From the NCBI RefSeq assembly GCF_014119005.1, contig NZ_JACGYX010000003.1, positions 310,001 through 374,000 of the forward strand: a stretch of DNA of 64,000 bases, given 5' to 3'. Numbering within the stretch: position 1 is the first letter of the stretch; each line of letters opens with the position of its first letter. Below the pieces are notes generated by a model, which saw nothing but the letters and a program-made list of their open reading frames with translations, did no database searches and was not told the DNA's origin. The stretch is from Psychrobacter sp. GP33. Its GTDB lineage: Bacteria > Pseudomonadota > Gammaproteobacteria > Pseudomonadales > Moraxellaceae. Positions 16,601 to 26,387 of the stretch are shown here, piece by piece. Position numbers and translations under genes: made by a program.

Positions 16601-18147
16601 ACGATACTGAAGACAATAGCGCTATTGATATCACCGATGAGTTGGATGCTTTGTTGAATAAAGCCATACGTAAAACCAAGTTAGCGCAAAAAAAGCAGTT
16701 TCCGCCTGCGCCGCTTTGGCAAGCTGTGTTTGATACCTTAAAGGGGCGAGTATCTAGCGAGCATCCAAAGCTGGTAGGCTTACCGACAAAAGCGCAATAT
16801 GAATCAATTGCTCAGCTGCTTGGTCAAGGTTTGGGTCAGCTTGGGCAAGTAGACAGTTCAGTCTTTGCTTCATTGATTGAGATGTTAGCGCTAGATAGTA
16901 CTGTTGCTGATGTCAGTGATAGTAGCGATATGAATGAGGCACTTATCAAAACAGTGTTTGATAGCGTGTTTAACATTGGGGAGATAGACATTGAAGGGAT
17001 GCTCGCCTACCAAGTTCGCCACCCTGCCAAGACTTTTTTGCGTACTCAAAAGGTGCATGTGGTGCAAGGCGAAGAGGCAATGGCGCATCAAGAGCCACTG
17101 TTTTTAGACAGTTTAACCACCTATCAGATTAAAGAGCATTTGATAAATACACTAGCTAACGATGCCACTGACAAGAATGATGATGGCGAGGCTAAAAAAG
17201 ACAGTCAAATTTTGATGTATCAAAAAATCATGCCAGCAGGTGTGGCTCGGCAGACCACGTTGCCCAATCAACAACAAAAACTGCAACAGCAATGCCTAGA
17301 GTTCAAAGAGCAGTTAGTTGCTAATGGCTTTGATGAGGCTGGAGAAGGTAGTATAGATGGTTTACAGTTACTGACGCCAACCTCTGAGCACCCTGTGCAG
17401 ATAGAGCTAGCGGCTGTGCTAAATCGTACTGACAATGGGTCACTACTTAAGCTACTACCTAAAATTATTAAGATAAAAGGCTCAGTACCAATATTAGCAC
17501 CAGTACTAATACCAACATCAGCCCTGATAGATACTCATAATAGCCGCTCTTATCTACAGGCTGGCATGCCGTATGCTGAGCAATCACCTAAGCAGTGGCT
17601 AAACATATTGCCTAATTCTGGCAGTCCTAAGCATTTACTCAAGTTTTGGTTGTCGCATCTGTATTGGCAAGTTGCCAGACGAACTACTGCTGAGCAAGCG
17701 GCATTAAATGATGGCGTGAGCATTTGGCGCTTTAATAAGTCCAGCTCGCAAGTCAAAAAGTATGACAAAGTAATTGCATTTAAACTAAGCCCAATCGTAT
17801 ATGAAGACGCATTGGCTGAGTTAATTAAGTGGGCGATTTTTGCCAAGCTATCTGGTCAAGTGCCTATTACGTTATTGCCGGAATATGCACTCAGTTATCT
17901 TGATAAGTATCTAAAAGCTGAAGAAGGTGATGGTGGCAGCTATTGGCCAAAACGAGCAGACTTCTCAGACTGGCTAAGGTCTGGCTACCATACAGACACC
18001 GTATACGATACCTGCTCGCAACATGCTATTTGGCAATACGTACTGCGTGACCAAGATGCGTTTAAAGCCTTATCATCGGCATTGATCACCTTAGCACAGC
18101 TGCTGTATGAACCAATGTTTGTGGCGCTAGACGGCTTAGATGGCTAA
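13654..18147 (+). CDS. recC: Exodeoxyribonuclease V subunit gamma (RecC)
   Basis: Chi-recognition and scaffold subunit of the RecBCD helicase-nuclease. The N-terminus (MFTIIQSHRTENLVDQLL, then FIVIVPSMVLGDWL) and central GVITFGKFGALRNVPFDLV, then MLNMNLSEFPG and RRGDRVSEDDDNGAFLDALL are characteristic of RecC. At 1497 residues it is far longer than E. coli RecC (about 1120). Extra acidic low-complexity inserts are seen near residues 360-450 and 960-1010. It is the first gene of recC-recB-recD; recB starts 60 bp later. The ribosome site before 13654 is weak (GATGG). Confidence 0.93.
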   Translation: MFTIIQSHRTENLVDQLLVQYQSKNQPVFEPFIVIVPSMVLGDWLDKTIASRAGISTLVRTKFWGQYQWTLMQDVLTRHNAYLLEQNPEAVTFNVPEVAVLSPTVMQWRLFGYLTYYQDLIVADEKHPVNPLLASLIDGPKENVLQDILLQDKAQQDARIWQLASDLARVFNRYLTHREDWLALWSYNKPLNVDTLIADKDALSLRFDKYARGTPEWLVEHYAELEVAQRFLWSHLFADVHQHRVVLEEIFWQALKSNKASEQNQLPKVLRIFTIQQLPQTELDFLQRLSQYMDITLLHYNPSKLFWADIVDKSWLQRQQIINPESVFLRDYGHSLLSRLGKQSRDTFAMLANLSGNEQYQDALVEWQDNFENSDDEFGLSFDDSFYDVDDANSSQIAQNRPSLLRRLQNDVLMLDEKSTQQATAAKVSQEVSKQIELGFDKEEQETPWYEDEALENKRFEKDRFWAMSAQDNSLSIHSCHSLQRQLEVLRIMIGRWLNEPIKTGDKKRHISDIVVLLPDVERHHALISSIFVNGKGQDGLTLPAKVTGVVDADIRQLWEGIIGFYKLLGSHSARFEAAEVLDWLMLTPLFENFGLTREQMSRGCDLLVEAGFIRGFDELHLKQTLDSNDFDYRFSFSQALDRLTLGLIMPEAKLSDCLYPLDKDEWPSTALPEMTLPLPQVSLNDAMIVEALCRIYAGLVERRDDHTQKMKAEDWLDQIETQVIHRYFGDVDQTRTMRAIYNAMNGFKSSLRANRHYRQYSSGDSANKEVEQKLASVEQLPLKLSFMLDSIEAELESQQVSAEPTGVITFGKFGALRNVPFDLVIMLNMNLSEFPGRDRDNRYDLMKATNARRGDRVSEDDDNGAFLDALLCARSACWIFYNGQSLTDTHEHLPANPVSELLQFLQGEIQWQVKSLETLDMLPENIDSTTESLKRYLPKLIKQWLLTEHPALPFHESLFETEVEGDSFSEQASNPSANNGINDTEDNSAIDITDELDALLNKAIRKTKLAQKKQFPPAPLWQAVFDTLKGRVSSEHPKLVGLPTKAQYESIAQLLGQGLGQLGQVDSSVFASLIEMLALDSTVADVSDSSDMNEALIKTVFDSVFNIGEIDIEGMLAYQVRHPAKTFLRTQKVHVVQGEEAMAHQEPLFLDSLTTYQIKEHLINTLANDATDKNDDGEAKKDSQILMYQKIMPAGVARQTTLPNQQQKLQQQCLEFKEQLVANGFDEAGEGSIDGLQLLTPTSEHPVQIELAAVLNRTDNGSLLKLLPKIIKIKGSVPILAPVLIPTSALIDTHNSRSYLQAGMPYAEQSPKQWLNILPNSGSPKHLLKFWLSHLYWQVARRTTAEQAALNDGVSIWRFNKSSSQVKKYDKVIAFKLSPIVYEDALAELIKWAIFAKLSGQVPITLLPEYALSYLDKYLKAEEGDGGSYWPKRADFSDWLRSGYHTDTVYDTCSQHAIWQYVLRDQDAFKALSSALITLAQLLYEPMFVALDGLDG

Positions 18148-18207
18148 CAAATAACTGGCTAAGACAGCTTGTTTTTAGCCGATTAATCTCATAGATAATA
18201 ATAAAAA

Positions 18208-21200
18208 GTGTACGCCTATATGACTGATTTTACTGACACAAGCGATATCGTTGATATATCTATACAGCCCCACTTATCTGATGACTACCTAGATGAGTCA
18301 CATAACTCATTCGATAAGCCGACTCATATGTCTGAGAGCGAAGGTATGAATAAGGCTATGATTGAGCAAAAGGCTGATGTGATACCGGCGGTTGATGTTG
18401 CGTTGTCAGGTCGACATCTGATCGAAGCCTCAGCTGGTACTGGTAAGACTTGGACACTAACTGGGATTATGCTACGTCTGCTGATTGAAGCGCGGCGTGC
18501 ACCAGAGCAAATTATTGCTACGACCTTTACTCGAGCCGCTGCAGCTGAGATGCGTCAGCGTATCCACGACCGTTTGGTGGATTTTTATCAATTATTGCAG
18601 TGGGTTAATAGCCTGAGTGCTGACTCTAATAATAAAGATACCTTGTATCCTAACGTATTGCAGGTGACGCCTGAGACGGCTAACGATAAAAAAACAAGCA
18701 AGGATTTAGACGTTGAAACAGATATTAATGAATTCAATCAAGACATTGGCTATGATCAACAAATCGCTGCTGAAAAACGTGCACAGGCAAAAAAAGAACG
18801 TGAGTGCTGGCTAGTAGAACAGGCTAAGTACGCTCGCTTAGATAGCACTATGGAAGACCCTATTAATCTGCATTTGATTGGGTTTTTGCTTAACCATGTG
18901 CACAGCTATCCAATGACCGAGGCAATTCGACGCACTGCGCTAGTACTAACCACCTTGGATAAGCTGTTTGTAGGCACGCTTGATAGCTTGGCGCAAAAAT
19001 GGTTGATTGAATACAGTAGTGAGACCGGTCATCAGCAAGGTATGGCCATTATTGAAGACAGTAGTATCGAGCAAGTTACTGACAGTATTATTCATGATGA
19101 GCTGAGGCAGTTCCAAAGCAAACTGTATCATGAGCAGCCTAAGCTATATGCGCTAATGGATCAGCAAGGCAAACTGACTGCAGTTAGCGATCATAAAAAA
19201 TATGTGACGCGCTCGCTTAACTTTATTTCAGTGCCGATTGATGACATAAAGCTAGGGCAAGGTTTTGATTTTGAATCGTATGAGCGACTGCTTAATGAGT
19301 TTGCTCAGTTAGATTTGGCAGATATCCAGCCGTATTTAAATCCTGATTATAGAAAGTCTCAAGGGTTTAATGGGCGTTCTAATTTATTCAAACAGTTTGA
19401 TGCTGTTATTGAGGTGCATCAAAAGATAGCGGAATATCAGCTAGCATTTACTAGTTATTTAAATGAACGCGAAAGCAAGATTCTTACTTCATTGCAGGAT
19501 TCCAGATATCCTAATGAAGATGGCAAAATTAAGAATTTTAATAAGAATAAAGAAAGAGAACATGAAGCTTTTTTCGAGTTAGAAACCATCAGCAAGCTAA
19601 TGGCTCTCTTAGATATGGCTGACGGTCTAAATCAGCACATGGTGTTGTTATTAGCCAATCTTAATCGTCATATCGTGCTTGCAGTACGTGATAGATTACC
19701 AATCATCTTAGAAGAGCGCGGTGAGACTACCTTTAGTCTACAAATGGTACGCTTAAACCAAGCGTTAACGGGTCGGCAAGGAGAGAAGCTGGCACGTTAT
19801 ATTCGTCACCATTATCCGGTCGCTCTGATTGATGAGTCGCAAGACATCAATGGCGAGCAAGCCATTATGATTGAAAGCATCTATTTGCCAAAGAGTAAAC
19901 GTAAACAGTCAGCCACTAATAAAGCCAGTCATGAGTTCTTACTGTTGGTTGGTGATCCAAAGCAGGCAATTTATGGATTTCGTGGCGGGGATGTGGCTAA
20001 TTACAATTATATGAAAGCACAGTTTGAGAAAAGCAGTCTTTGGACGCTTGATATTAATCGCCGCTCAAATGCTGGTGTGATTGATGCACTCAATTGCTGG
20101 TTTGGCATGTCAACGGTAAAGACGGGCGAGAATAAGTTAGCCCAGCTAGGTTCTGGTATTTATTATCAGCATATTAAAGCTGCAAAGCCAGAAAAGCAGC
20201 TGTCTTGGTTTAATGAGCCAACTACTCAAAGCAGTACTTTAGTGACCGATGTGCTCTCCGCTCAACCAGTGAGTTTATTACACCTACCTTATGACAAAGA
20301 TAAAGAGCTTGAGTACGATGAGCATGAAATCACCGCGCGTCATATTGCGACTTTACTTGGTAGTGGCCAGACCTTAAAAGGTAAACCAATTCAGCCCAGT
20401 GATATAGGCGTGTTGGCGCGTACCAAAAAAGATTTGAAACGGGTTGAAGACGAGCTCGTTAAGCTTAATGTGCCAACCTTGACCACCAGTGATGTCAGTA
20501 TCTTTGAAACCATCATGGCAGAAGATGTGGCAGCACTGCTCAGTGCCATGCTATATCCATATCGTCATGACATGATTAATCGGGTTTTGACTAGCCATCT
20601 GTATGGCCTAAGTATCAAAGACGTCAAAGCCATGATGACGGACCATGAGTCAGGAGTTACGGATAGTAGTAGCTTGAGTAGTGCTAGTACGAAAGCGATT
20701 GATAATAAAAAGAGCTATCAAGACTTTATTACCTACCTAAAACAAGGTGCTCAAAATTGGCAGCACTTTGGTGTCTTGTCGGCACTGCATTACCTATTAG
20801 ATAAAAATCCCGTACAGCCGCAAGGCGTTTGGCAAGCCTTAGCGTCTCATCCAGAAGGCGCTCGTCACATCATGGATTTGCGTCATATGATGGATGTCTT
20901 GGCCCAGTATGGCATAGGTATGGGTGAGCATGAACTATTGGCTTGGTTTAGACAGAATATAGATGCTGCGCCTAATAGCGATTGGGCTAAGCAGTACCCG
21001 CTACCCACTGAGTCTGGTGTGCAGCTGATGACCATTCATAAATCAAAAGGGCTTGAGTTTCCCATTGTCTATGTATTGGGTATGGGAGATGCCAGTAGGC
21101 AGTCGGGTAATAAAGAAGATTATGGCTTGTATTTATATAATGCCCAGCAAGCTCCATCGATTTTAGTGCAACAATCAACAGAGAGTCAATCGACGGGCAA

Positions 21201-22671
21201 TCAGCGCCGCTTCTCACCTGTAAAAGGCTCTGCGACCACCGAAGGCTATTACACTGATATCGAGACAGAAGAGGACTTTGATGAGCTGCGCAGGCTTGGC
21301 TATGTTTCTTTTACTAGAGCCAGTGAGCAGCTTTATATAGTGTTACGAGATCCTAGTGGCACAAGAGATATGGGTCGTAAGCCTGTGTTTTATTGGTTTG
21401 ATTCATTAGATGCAAAATTTGATTTGCCTGATAGGCTCAAAGGCACCATAGGGATGATTCGAGGGCATCATGTTAATGATTTTTATAACAGCTACCATGG
21501 CAGTAAAGATGCTAATGCAGTAGGCTCAGCGAGTAACACAAAGCTTGCCACTTCCAAGCCCATAACTAAGGCTATCGAGTATGCTGCGTTTTCAGAGATT
21601 ATGAGAACAGATTACTTTTATGGTTGGGCTAAGACCAGCTTTACGGCTTTAGCTCGTCAGCTAGATGAATCTACACAGGCGCTGGCTGTGGTGGATGAAC
21701 GTATGGATGATGCCTTAGATATTGATATAACAGAGTCGGCAGTATCGTTCACTACTAAAGATTCTCTTAAACCAGAAGATGATATCCGTTTTACTTTTGT
21801 GAAAGGTGCCAATGCCGGTACATTTTTGCATGAGATATTTGAAAAAATTGATTTCAGTAATAAATCGCAGTGGTCTCAGGTGATTGATAGAGCGGTTAGT
21901 AGTTATCAGTTGCCTCTAGTTTACAATAGCGCTGAACAGCAAAGCCGATTATTACAATCGAAGAATAAAGAAGATACCCGTCAAATTGATCTAGACTCAA
22001 TAGATGCTACCAAACATCAAGCATTGCTTGGCTGGATCGAAGAGGTGCTACAGGCGCCGCTATTAGCGTCCAATCAACCACTACAATCTATTAATACAGA
22101 ACAGAGATTTGCTGAATTAGAGTTTAATATGGGGCTGTCAGAGCGCTTTAGAGCGCAAGATATTAATAGACTCTTTCAGCAATATCTTCCAAATGAAGTG
22201 GACAAACACGTTAATCTTATTCCACAAAATAAAACGCAGTTGTATCGTTATCTGCGTGGTGAAATTGACTTAGTGTATGAGCATGCTGGCAAGTATTACG
22301 TGGTCGACTATAAAAGTAACTATTTAGGTAATAGCCTAAGCAGTTATAACGAAAGTACACTTAAGCAAGCCATGTCCAAAGCAGGATATTGGCTACAGGC
22401 AGCGATCTATCAAGTGGCATTACATCGCTTCCTTGCCATGAGGGTTGGTGATTATGTAGGTAATGAAGAAAAGTACCTTGGGGCTGTTGAATATGTCTTT
22501 TTACGGGGCGTGTATGACTCAGACTCTCAAGCGACTGCCAATGTATCACAAAACGTTAATGAGCCTGATAATAGCCACTCAATGCGCAATGAGCGCTATG
22601 GATTAGTCACTTGGGATATTCCAGTTGAGTTTATCAAGGCATTAGATGCGTTGTTTGGGTTGCCAGATTAG
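18208..22671 (+). CDS. recB: Exodeoxyribonuclease V subunit beta (RecB)
   Basis: Helicase and nuclease subunit of RecBCD. Walker A is SAGTGKT near residue 77 (LIEASAGTGKTWTLTGIML), with ATTFTRAAAAEMRQRI, the helicase motif LIDESQDINGEQ, GDPKQAIYGFRGGD and, further on, TIHKSKGLEFPIVYV and YVSFTRASEQLYI. The C-terminal nuclease has GEIDLVYEHAGKYYVVDYKS, containing the catalytic Asp/Asp/Lys set. It is 1487 residues from GTG 18208; ATG 18220 or 18328 are alternative starts, as no ribosome site decides. It is longer than E. coli RecB (1180), partly through charged inserts near residues 150-200. Confidence 0.93.
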   Translation: MYAYMTDFTDTSDIVDISIQPHLSDDYLDESHNSFDKPTHMSESEGMNKAMIEQKADVIPAVDVALSGRHLIEASAGTGKTWTLTGIMLRLLIEARRAPEQIIATTFTRAAAAEMRQRIHDRLVDFYQLLQWVNSLSADSNNKDTLYPNVLQVTPETANDKKTSKDLDVETDINEFNQDIGYDQQIAAEKRAQAKKERECWLVEQAKYARLDSTMEDPINLHLIGFLLNHVHSYPMTEAIRRTALVLTTLDKLFVGTLDSLAQKWLIEYSSETGHQQGMAIIEDSSIEQVTDSIIHDELRQFQSKLYHEQPKLYALMDQQGKLTAVSDHKKYVTRSLNFISVPIDDIKLGQGFDFESYERLLNEFAQLDLADIQPYLNPDYRKSQGFNGRSNLFKQFDAVIEVHQKIAEYQLAFTSYLNERESKILTSLQDSRYPNEDGKIKNFNKNKEREHEAFFELETISKLMALLDMADGLNQHMVLLLANLNRHIVLAVRDRLPIILEERGETTFSLQMVRLNQALTGRQGEKLARYIRHHYPVALIDESQDINGEQAIMIESIYLPKSKRKQSATNKASHEFLLLVGDPKQAIYGFRGGDVANYNYMKAQFEKSSLWTLDINRRSNAGVIDALNCWFGMSTVKTGENKLAQLGSGIYYQHIKAAKPEKQLSWFNEPTTQSSTLVTDVLSAQPVSLLHLPYDKDKELEYDEHEITARHIATLLGSGQTLKGKPIQPSDIGVLARTKKDLKRVEDELVKLNVPTLTTSDVSIFETIMAEDVAALLSAMLYPYRHDMINRVLTSHLYGLSIKDVKAMMTDHESGVTDSSSLSSASTKAIDNKKSYQDFITYLKQGAQNWQHFGVLSALHYLLDKNPVQPQGVWQALASHPEGARHIMDLRHMMDVLAQYGIGMGEHELLAWFRQNIDAAPNSDWAKQYPLPTESGVQLMTIHKSKGLEFPIVYVLGMGDASRQSGNKEDYGLYLYNAQQAPSILVQQSTESQSTGNQRRFSPVKGSATTEGYYTDIETEEDFDELRRLGYVSFTRASEQLYIVLRDPSGTRDMGRKPVFYWFDSLDAKFDLPDRLKGTIGMIRGHHVNDFYNSYHGSKDANAVGSASNTKLATSKPITKAIEYAAFSEIMRTDYFYGWAKTSFTALARQLDESTQALAVVDERMDDALDIDITESAVSFTTKDSLKPEDDIRFTFVKGANAGTFLHEIFEKIDFSNKSQWSQVIDRAVSSYQLPLVYNSAEQQSRLLQSKNKEDTRQIDLDSIDATKHQALLGWIEEVLQAPLLASNQPLQSINTEQRFAELEFNMGLSERFRAQDINRLFQQYLPNEVDKHVNLIPQNKTQLYRYLRGEIDLVYEHAGKYYVVDYKSNYLGNSLSSYNESTLKQAMSKAGYWLQAAIYQVALHRFLAMRVGDYVGNEEKYLGAVEYVFLRGVYDSDSQATANVSQNVNEPDNSHSMRNERYGLVTWDIPVEFIKALDALFGLPD

Positions 22672-22759
22672 CGGGCTATAAATAACGAATTAAATAACGA
22701 ATTAAATGATTAATTACCATGATAGCGATTAACTGGGCAACAATAGAGATAAGAATACT

Positions 22760-24976
22760 ATGAGTAATAATAACAATAAGAGCAGGGCGGCAGTAAGCTT
22801 ACAAGAAAGTTGGGCTAGTAACATCAGTGACTATATTTTGCTGCGCCGTCAGCAAACGCATGTAGCGTATAACGTAACTGACTTAGCGGCTGATATGGAC
22901 AGCAAACAAATCGATAAAACTGAAGAAAAAGGCTTGTTTAGCGCTTTATTCGTTATGTTGGCAACTCACCTGGAAGAAGGGCATACCGTCTTAACAATTG
23001 AGTTAGCTGAGGATGAGATACCGCTACAAGGTCAAATTAATGGCGATTTGGTCACTCTATATACTTGGCAGCAGCAATTACTACAAATGCTAGCAGCGCC
23101 AATCTTAGCATTGATTGACACTCGAATAGAGACGCAGCTAGATGATGATTCTACAGCTGAAGCTGAGTTATCATTATTTGTCTTGCTAGATATTATGTTT
23201 GCCAAGCGCGCTCAGCTATGGGCGCAGCTAGCACTTACTAATCATGAAAAAGAGATACTGATTAAACGGTTTGACACAGTTGTTATGCTTTACCAACTAT
23301 TAAAAAACACGGATTTAACCTCTTTTGTTGAATTAATTCATCAACAAAATTTATTTATTGACGCTAATGCTAATAGCAATACTATTAATGATGAATATAA
23401 AAATAGCCTAAGTGAAATAAATAAGCCTATCATATACAAAATAACTAAAAAGCAAAACAGCAACAAGCCAAAATTTTTATTAACTTTTTGGCTACATCGC
23501 TCGTGGCAAGCAGAATTTAATTTAGCGCAGCAGGTTAGTAGTATTTTAAATCAAAAAATAAAACCTCTAGAAATATTAATACCAGAAAAATTAAAGGAGC
23601 AGCAGGTAGCGGCTATCAATGTGGCTAATAACAATGCTTTTAGTATTATTACTGGCGGACCAGGTACAGGAAAGACTTATACTGTTGCTCAGTTAGTGAT
23701 TGCGCTGCAACAAGCTGCAGAGAGTGGGGGTGATGAACATAAGCACATTAAGTTCAGTACTGACAGTGCCAGTTTAGCGTTAGCGGCACCAACGGGTAAG
23801 GCTGCCCAGCGAATGCAGGAGTCTTTACAAGCGGCTCTAGATGCAGCGAATGTGCAGCTACAATTGCAAGAAGCTAAGACCATTCATCGCTTGTTAGGCA
23901 TTGGTCGGACGGGTAGACCTCGTTATGATGCCAAAAATCCACTTGGCGAAGATATTATTATCGTTGATGAGGCATCTATGCTCGGAGTTGAGTTGGCGAA
24001 TCATCTTGTAAGTGCAGTCAAGCCAGGTGCCAGATTGATACTGTTGGGAGATGCGAACCAGTTAGCAGCGGTAGATGCCGGAGCAGTGCTGGCTGACTTG
24101 TGCCGCATTCCATTATTAACACACATACATGCAGAGCTAACAGAGAGTCAACGATTTAGCGCAGACTCAGGTATTGGTAAGCTCGCTTATGAAATCAATC
24201 AGTCAGAGACCGATACACAAGCTATTTGGCAGTTATTGAAACAGGATGCAGCGCTAAGTTTTCAGTATGTAAATATCTTACAAGCAGAGAATATTATAGA
24301 TAGTAAAATAAAAAATAGCCTAAGTAATATTAAAATTATTTCAAACCTCACATTAAACTACCATAAATATATGAGAGAGGTTAAAAACTTACTAAAAAAT
24401 CCAACTGAAAAATCCATGCCAGAATCAGTAAAAAGTACACTTACATCATTAATGCAAACATTTAACCAGTTTAGAATTTTAACTGCAGGTCATAATGGTG
24501 AATGGGGTGATCATTACATCAATAACCATCTCACTCAGTGGCATCTTGCTGAGCTGAAGTTGCCGCTCGGTCAAAATACATGGTTCCATGGTCGTCCCGT
24601 TATGGTCCTACAAAACAACTATGAACTTGGATTATTTAATGGTGATATCGGTTTTTGCCTTCAAACAACAGATGACAGAAGCCGACTTGAAGTGTTCTTT
24701 GAGAACAAAACGCAAGGAATTGCCGTCAATTTGCTCAATGAAGAGGTTATTGCTACGGCATATGCAATGACCATTCATAAATCACAAGGGTCAGAGTTTG
24801 AGCATGTAGCCATTACTTTTGATAATAGTCATGCAAGACTTTTAAGCAAAGAACTTATTTATACAGCTGTAACACGTGCCAAAAAACGGGTGTCTATATA
24901 TAGCACGAGACACGCTTTTGAAAAAGCTGTCCAGACACCGACTGAGCGTCGTACTGGCTTGGCATTACAGTTTTAG
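22760..24976 (+). CDS. recD: Exodeoxyribonuclease V subunit alpha (RecD)
   Basis: 5'-3' helicase subunit of RecBCD. Walker A ITGGPGTGKTYT is at about residue 300, Walker B DIIIVDEASMLG at about 400, then GDANQLAAVDAGAVLAD and the C-terminal ATAYAMTIHKSQGSEF and ELIYTAVTRAKK. Length 738 against about 608 in E. coli. Two AT-rich, Asn/Lys-rich stretches (about 23330-23600 and 24290-24480) look like later insertions relative to the core. It closes the recCBD operon, 88 bp after recB, with a terminator following. Confidence 0.93.
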   Translation: MSNNNNKSRAAVSLQESWASNISDYILLRRQQTHVAYNVTDLAADMDSKQIDKTEEKGLFSALFVMLATHLEEGHTVLTIELAEDEIPLQGQINGDLVTLYTWQQQLLQMLAAPILALIDTRIETQLDDDSTAEAELSLFVLLDIMFAKRAQLWAQLALTNHEKEILIKRFDTVVMLYQLLKNTDLTSFVELIHQQNLFIDANANSNTINDEYKNSLSEINKPIIYKITKKQNSNKPKFLLTFWLHRSWQAEFNLAQQVSSILNQKIKPLEILIPEKLKEQQVAAINVANNNAFSIITGGPGTGKTYTVAQLVIALQQAAESGGDEHKHIKFSTDSASLALAAPTGKAAQRMQESLQAALDAANVQLQLQEAKTIHRLLGIGRTGRPRYDAKNPLGEDIIIVDEASMLGVELANHLVSAVKPGARLILLGDANQLAAVDAGAVLADLCRIPLLTHIHAELTESQRFSADSGIGKLAYEINQSETDTQAIWQLLKQDAALSFQYVNILQAENIIDSKIKNSLSNIKIISNLTLNYHKYMREVKNLLKNPTEKSMPESVKSTLTSLMQTFNQFRILTAGHNGEWGDHYINNHLTQWHLAELKLPLGQNTWFHGRPVMVLQNNYELGLFNGDIGFCLQTTDDRSRLEVFFENKTQGIAVNLLNEEVIATAYAMTIHKSQGSEFEHVAITFDNSHARLLSKELIYTAVTRAKKRVSIYSTRHAFEKAVQTPTERRTGLALQF

Positions 24977-25011
24977 TTAGTATTAATTACGCTAATTATC
25001 AACAAATAAGC

Positions 25012-25044
25012 AATAAAAAAGCACTCACTGGGTGCTTTTTTATT
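25012..25044. terminator. Bidirectional terminator between recD and hpt
   Basis: AAAAAAGCAC pairs with GTGCTTTTTT across a short loop. A-runs and T-runs on the two sides let it serve both convergent genes. Confidence 0.85.
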
Positions 25045-25070
25045 ATGATATCAATTCAACCAAAAATTGA

Positions 25071-25634
25071 TTACATTTTGTCTTCTTTAATAGCATAAAT
25101 ACCCGGCAGATGGCGCAAGTAACCATGAAAATCCATACCACAACCGTAAACATAGCGATCAGCAACGTTGATACCAACAAAATCTACATCAAAACCTTTA
25201 ACTTTACGATCATGTTCTTTATTAAGTAGAACACAAGATTCGATAGACAAAGGACTTTCTTTACCGAGCTCTTCGACAATGGCTTTTAGTGTAATACCTT
25301 CGTCAAAAATATCATCGATCAATAAGACATGTTCGCCCTTGATACTAACATCAGGCTTAAATTTCCAATCAAGCTCATTCGTACCTTGGTTATCACGATA
25401 GCGTGAAGCGTGGATATAATGCATGCGATGATAAAAAGTTAGGTGAGTCAATAGCTGACCGGCTGGGATAAGACCGCCATTCATAACGACCATAACAATC
25501 GGGTTTAGACCAGCATAGTGTAGATTAAGCTGTGCGGCTAGGCGCTCATAAGCGGCGGCAACTTCGATGCTGCTGATTAGGCATTCTGAGTTGCGTAATG
25601 TTTTTTCGATTTCTTGATTGCTGATTTGGGTCAT
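25071..25634 (-). CDS. hpt: Hypoxanthine-guanine phosphoribosyltransferase-type enzyme
   Basis: Purine salvage: joins hypoxanthine or guanine to PRPP. The 187 residues have the PRPP motif VLLIDDIFDEGITL near residue 100-113, the MNGGLIPAGQLL loop near 53-64 and the flexible-loop/base contacts typical of Hpt. GAAGG precedes the ATG. It faces recD tail to tail with a shared terminator. A few phosphoribosyltransferases of other specificity share these motifs, so the exact base is inferred. Confidence 0.85.
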   Translation of the reverse strand: MTQISNQEIEKTLRNSECLISSIEVAAAYERLAAQLNLHYAGLNPIVMVVMNGGLIPAGQLLTHLTFYHRMHYIHASRYRDNQGTNELDWKFKPDVSIKGEHVLLIDDIFDEGITLKAIVEELGKESPLSIESCVLLNKEHDRKVKGFDVDFVGINVADRYVYGCGMDFHGYLRHLPGIYAIKEDKM

Positions 25635-25718
25635 GGGTCGCGCCTTCGGTAAAAAGTGCTGCTTATTTTAGCAAATTTTAGCCCATTTGCCCAATACAAC
25701 CTGTATATTGCGACAAAA

Positions 25719-26387
25719 TTAATCGTTCATTTGTATTAAATAAGGACGATAAAAGGTTGCAAGGCGATTTAGACCCGCATCGGGTAACTGAGGCAATAGT
25801 TTATTCAGTGCCATACTCATGCCTTTATCAATTGCTGCTTTGGCAACAGGAACAGATTTACGTTTAATCATGCCAAGATTTAGTGTTTCTGTAAATCGGC
25901 TCATAAAATGGTTTAAAGACGCTTCTGTCATGGTTTCAAGTGCAGTTTTGAATTTCTCTCTGTCAACCGTGTTGGGAGTGATAGCGGCAAAACCGTCACA
26001 AATCGTCTGAGCAGTCGATTCGGATAATTTAAACCCCACTCGGCGCATACCTTCATTATCAATGAACATACTTTGGCTTTTTAAAAAGTCAAAACTTGGC
26101 AAGATATCTTCATTATTATCTTTACCTAATAGCACATTTAATAACGTCTCTGTTGTGCGCTCAATCGTACTAACTATTTTTTGCATGGAGGCTTTTCGTT
26201 CAGGATTGGGTATAACGTCGATTAGGCTAACTAATAGATTATCATTCAACTCACGGGCAATTTGCTGGGTGAGTTCATTACGATATGGATAGTAATCTAC
26301 CGACGATTGTGATTCGATAAGCTGTTCTGCCTCATCAATCATGTGATTCAATTTATCTGACGGTAAGAAGCCAAAATAGTATGTCAT
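25719..26387 (-). CDS. Uncharacterised protein, 222 residues
   Basis: I do not recognise this family. The product is soluble in appearance, helical and amphipathic, with no signal peptide, no clear membrane helix and no catalytic motif I can name. It contains KLNHMIDEAEQLIESQSSVDYYPYR split by short loops, a SMQKIVSTIERTTETLLNVLL helix and ends in FYRPYLIQMND. The start is well supported: AAAAAGG 7 nt before ATG 26387. It is upstream of hpt on the same strand with an 84-bp gap and could be co-transcribed. Confidence 0.7.
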   Translation of the reverse strand: MTYYFGFLPSDKLNHMIDEAEQLIESQSSVDYYPYRNELTQQIARELNDNLLVSLIDVIPNPERKASMQKIVSTIERTTETLLNVLLGKDNNEDILPSFDFLKSQSMFIDNEGMRRVGFKLSESTAQTICDGFAAITPNTVDREKFKTALETMTEASLNHFMSRFTETLNLGMIKRKSVPVAKAAIDKGMSMALNKLLPQLPDAGLNRLATFYRPYLIQMND

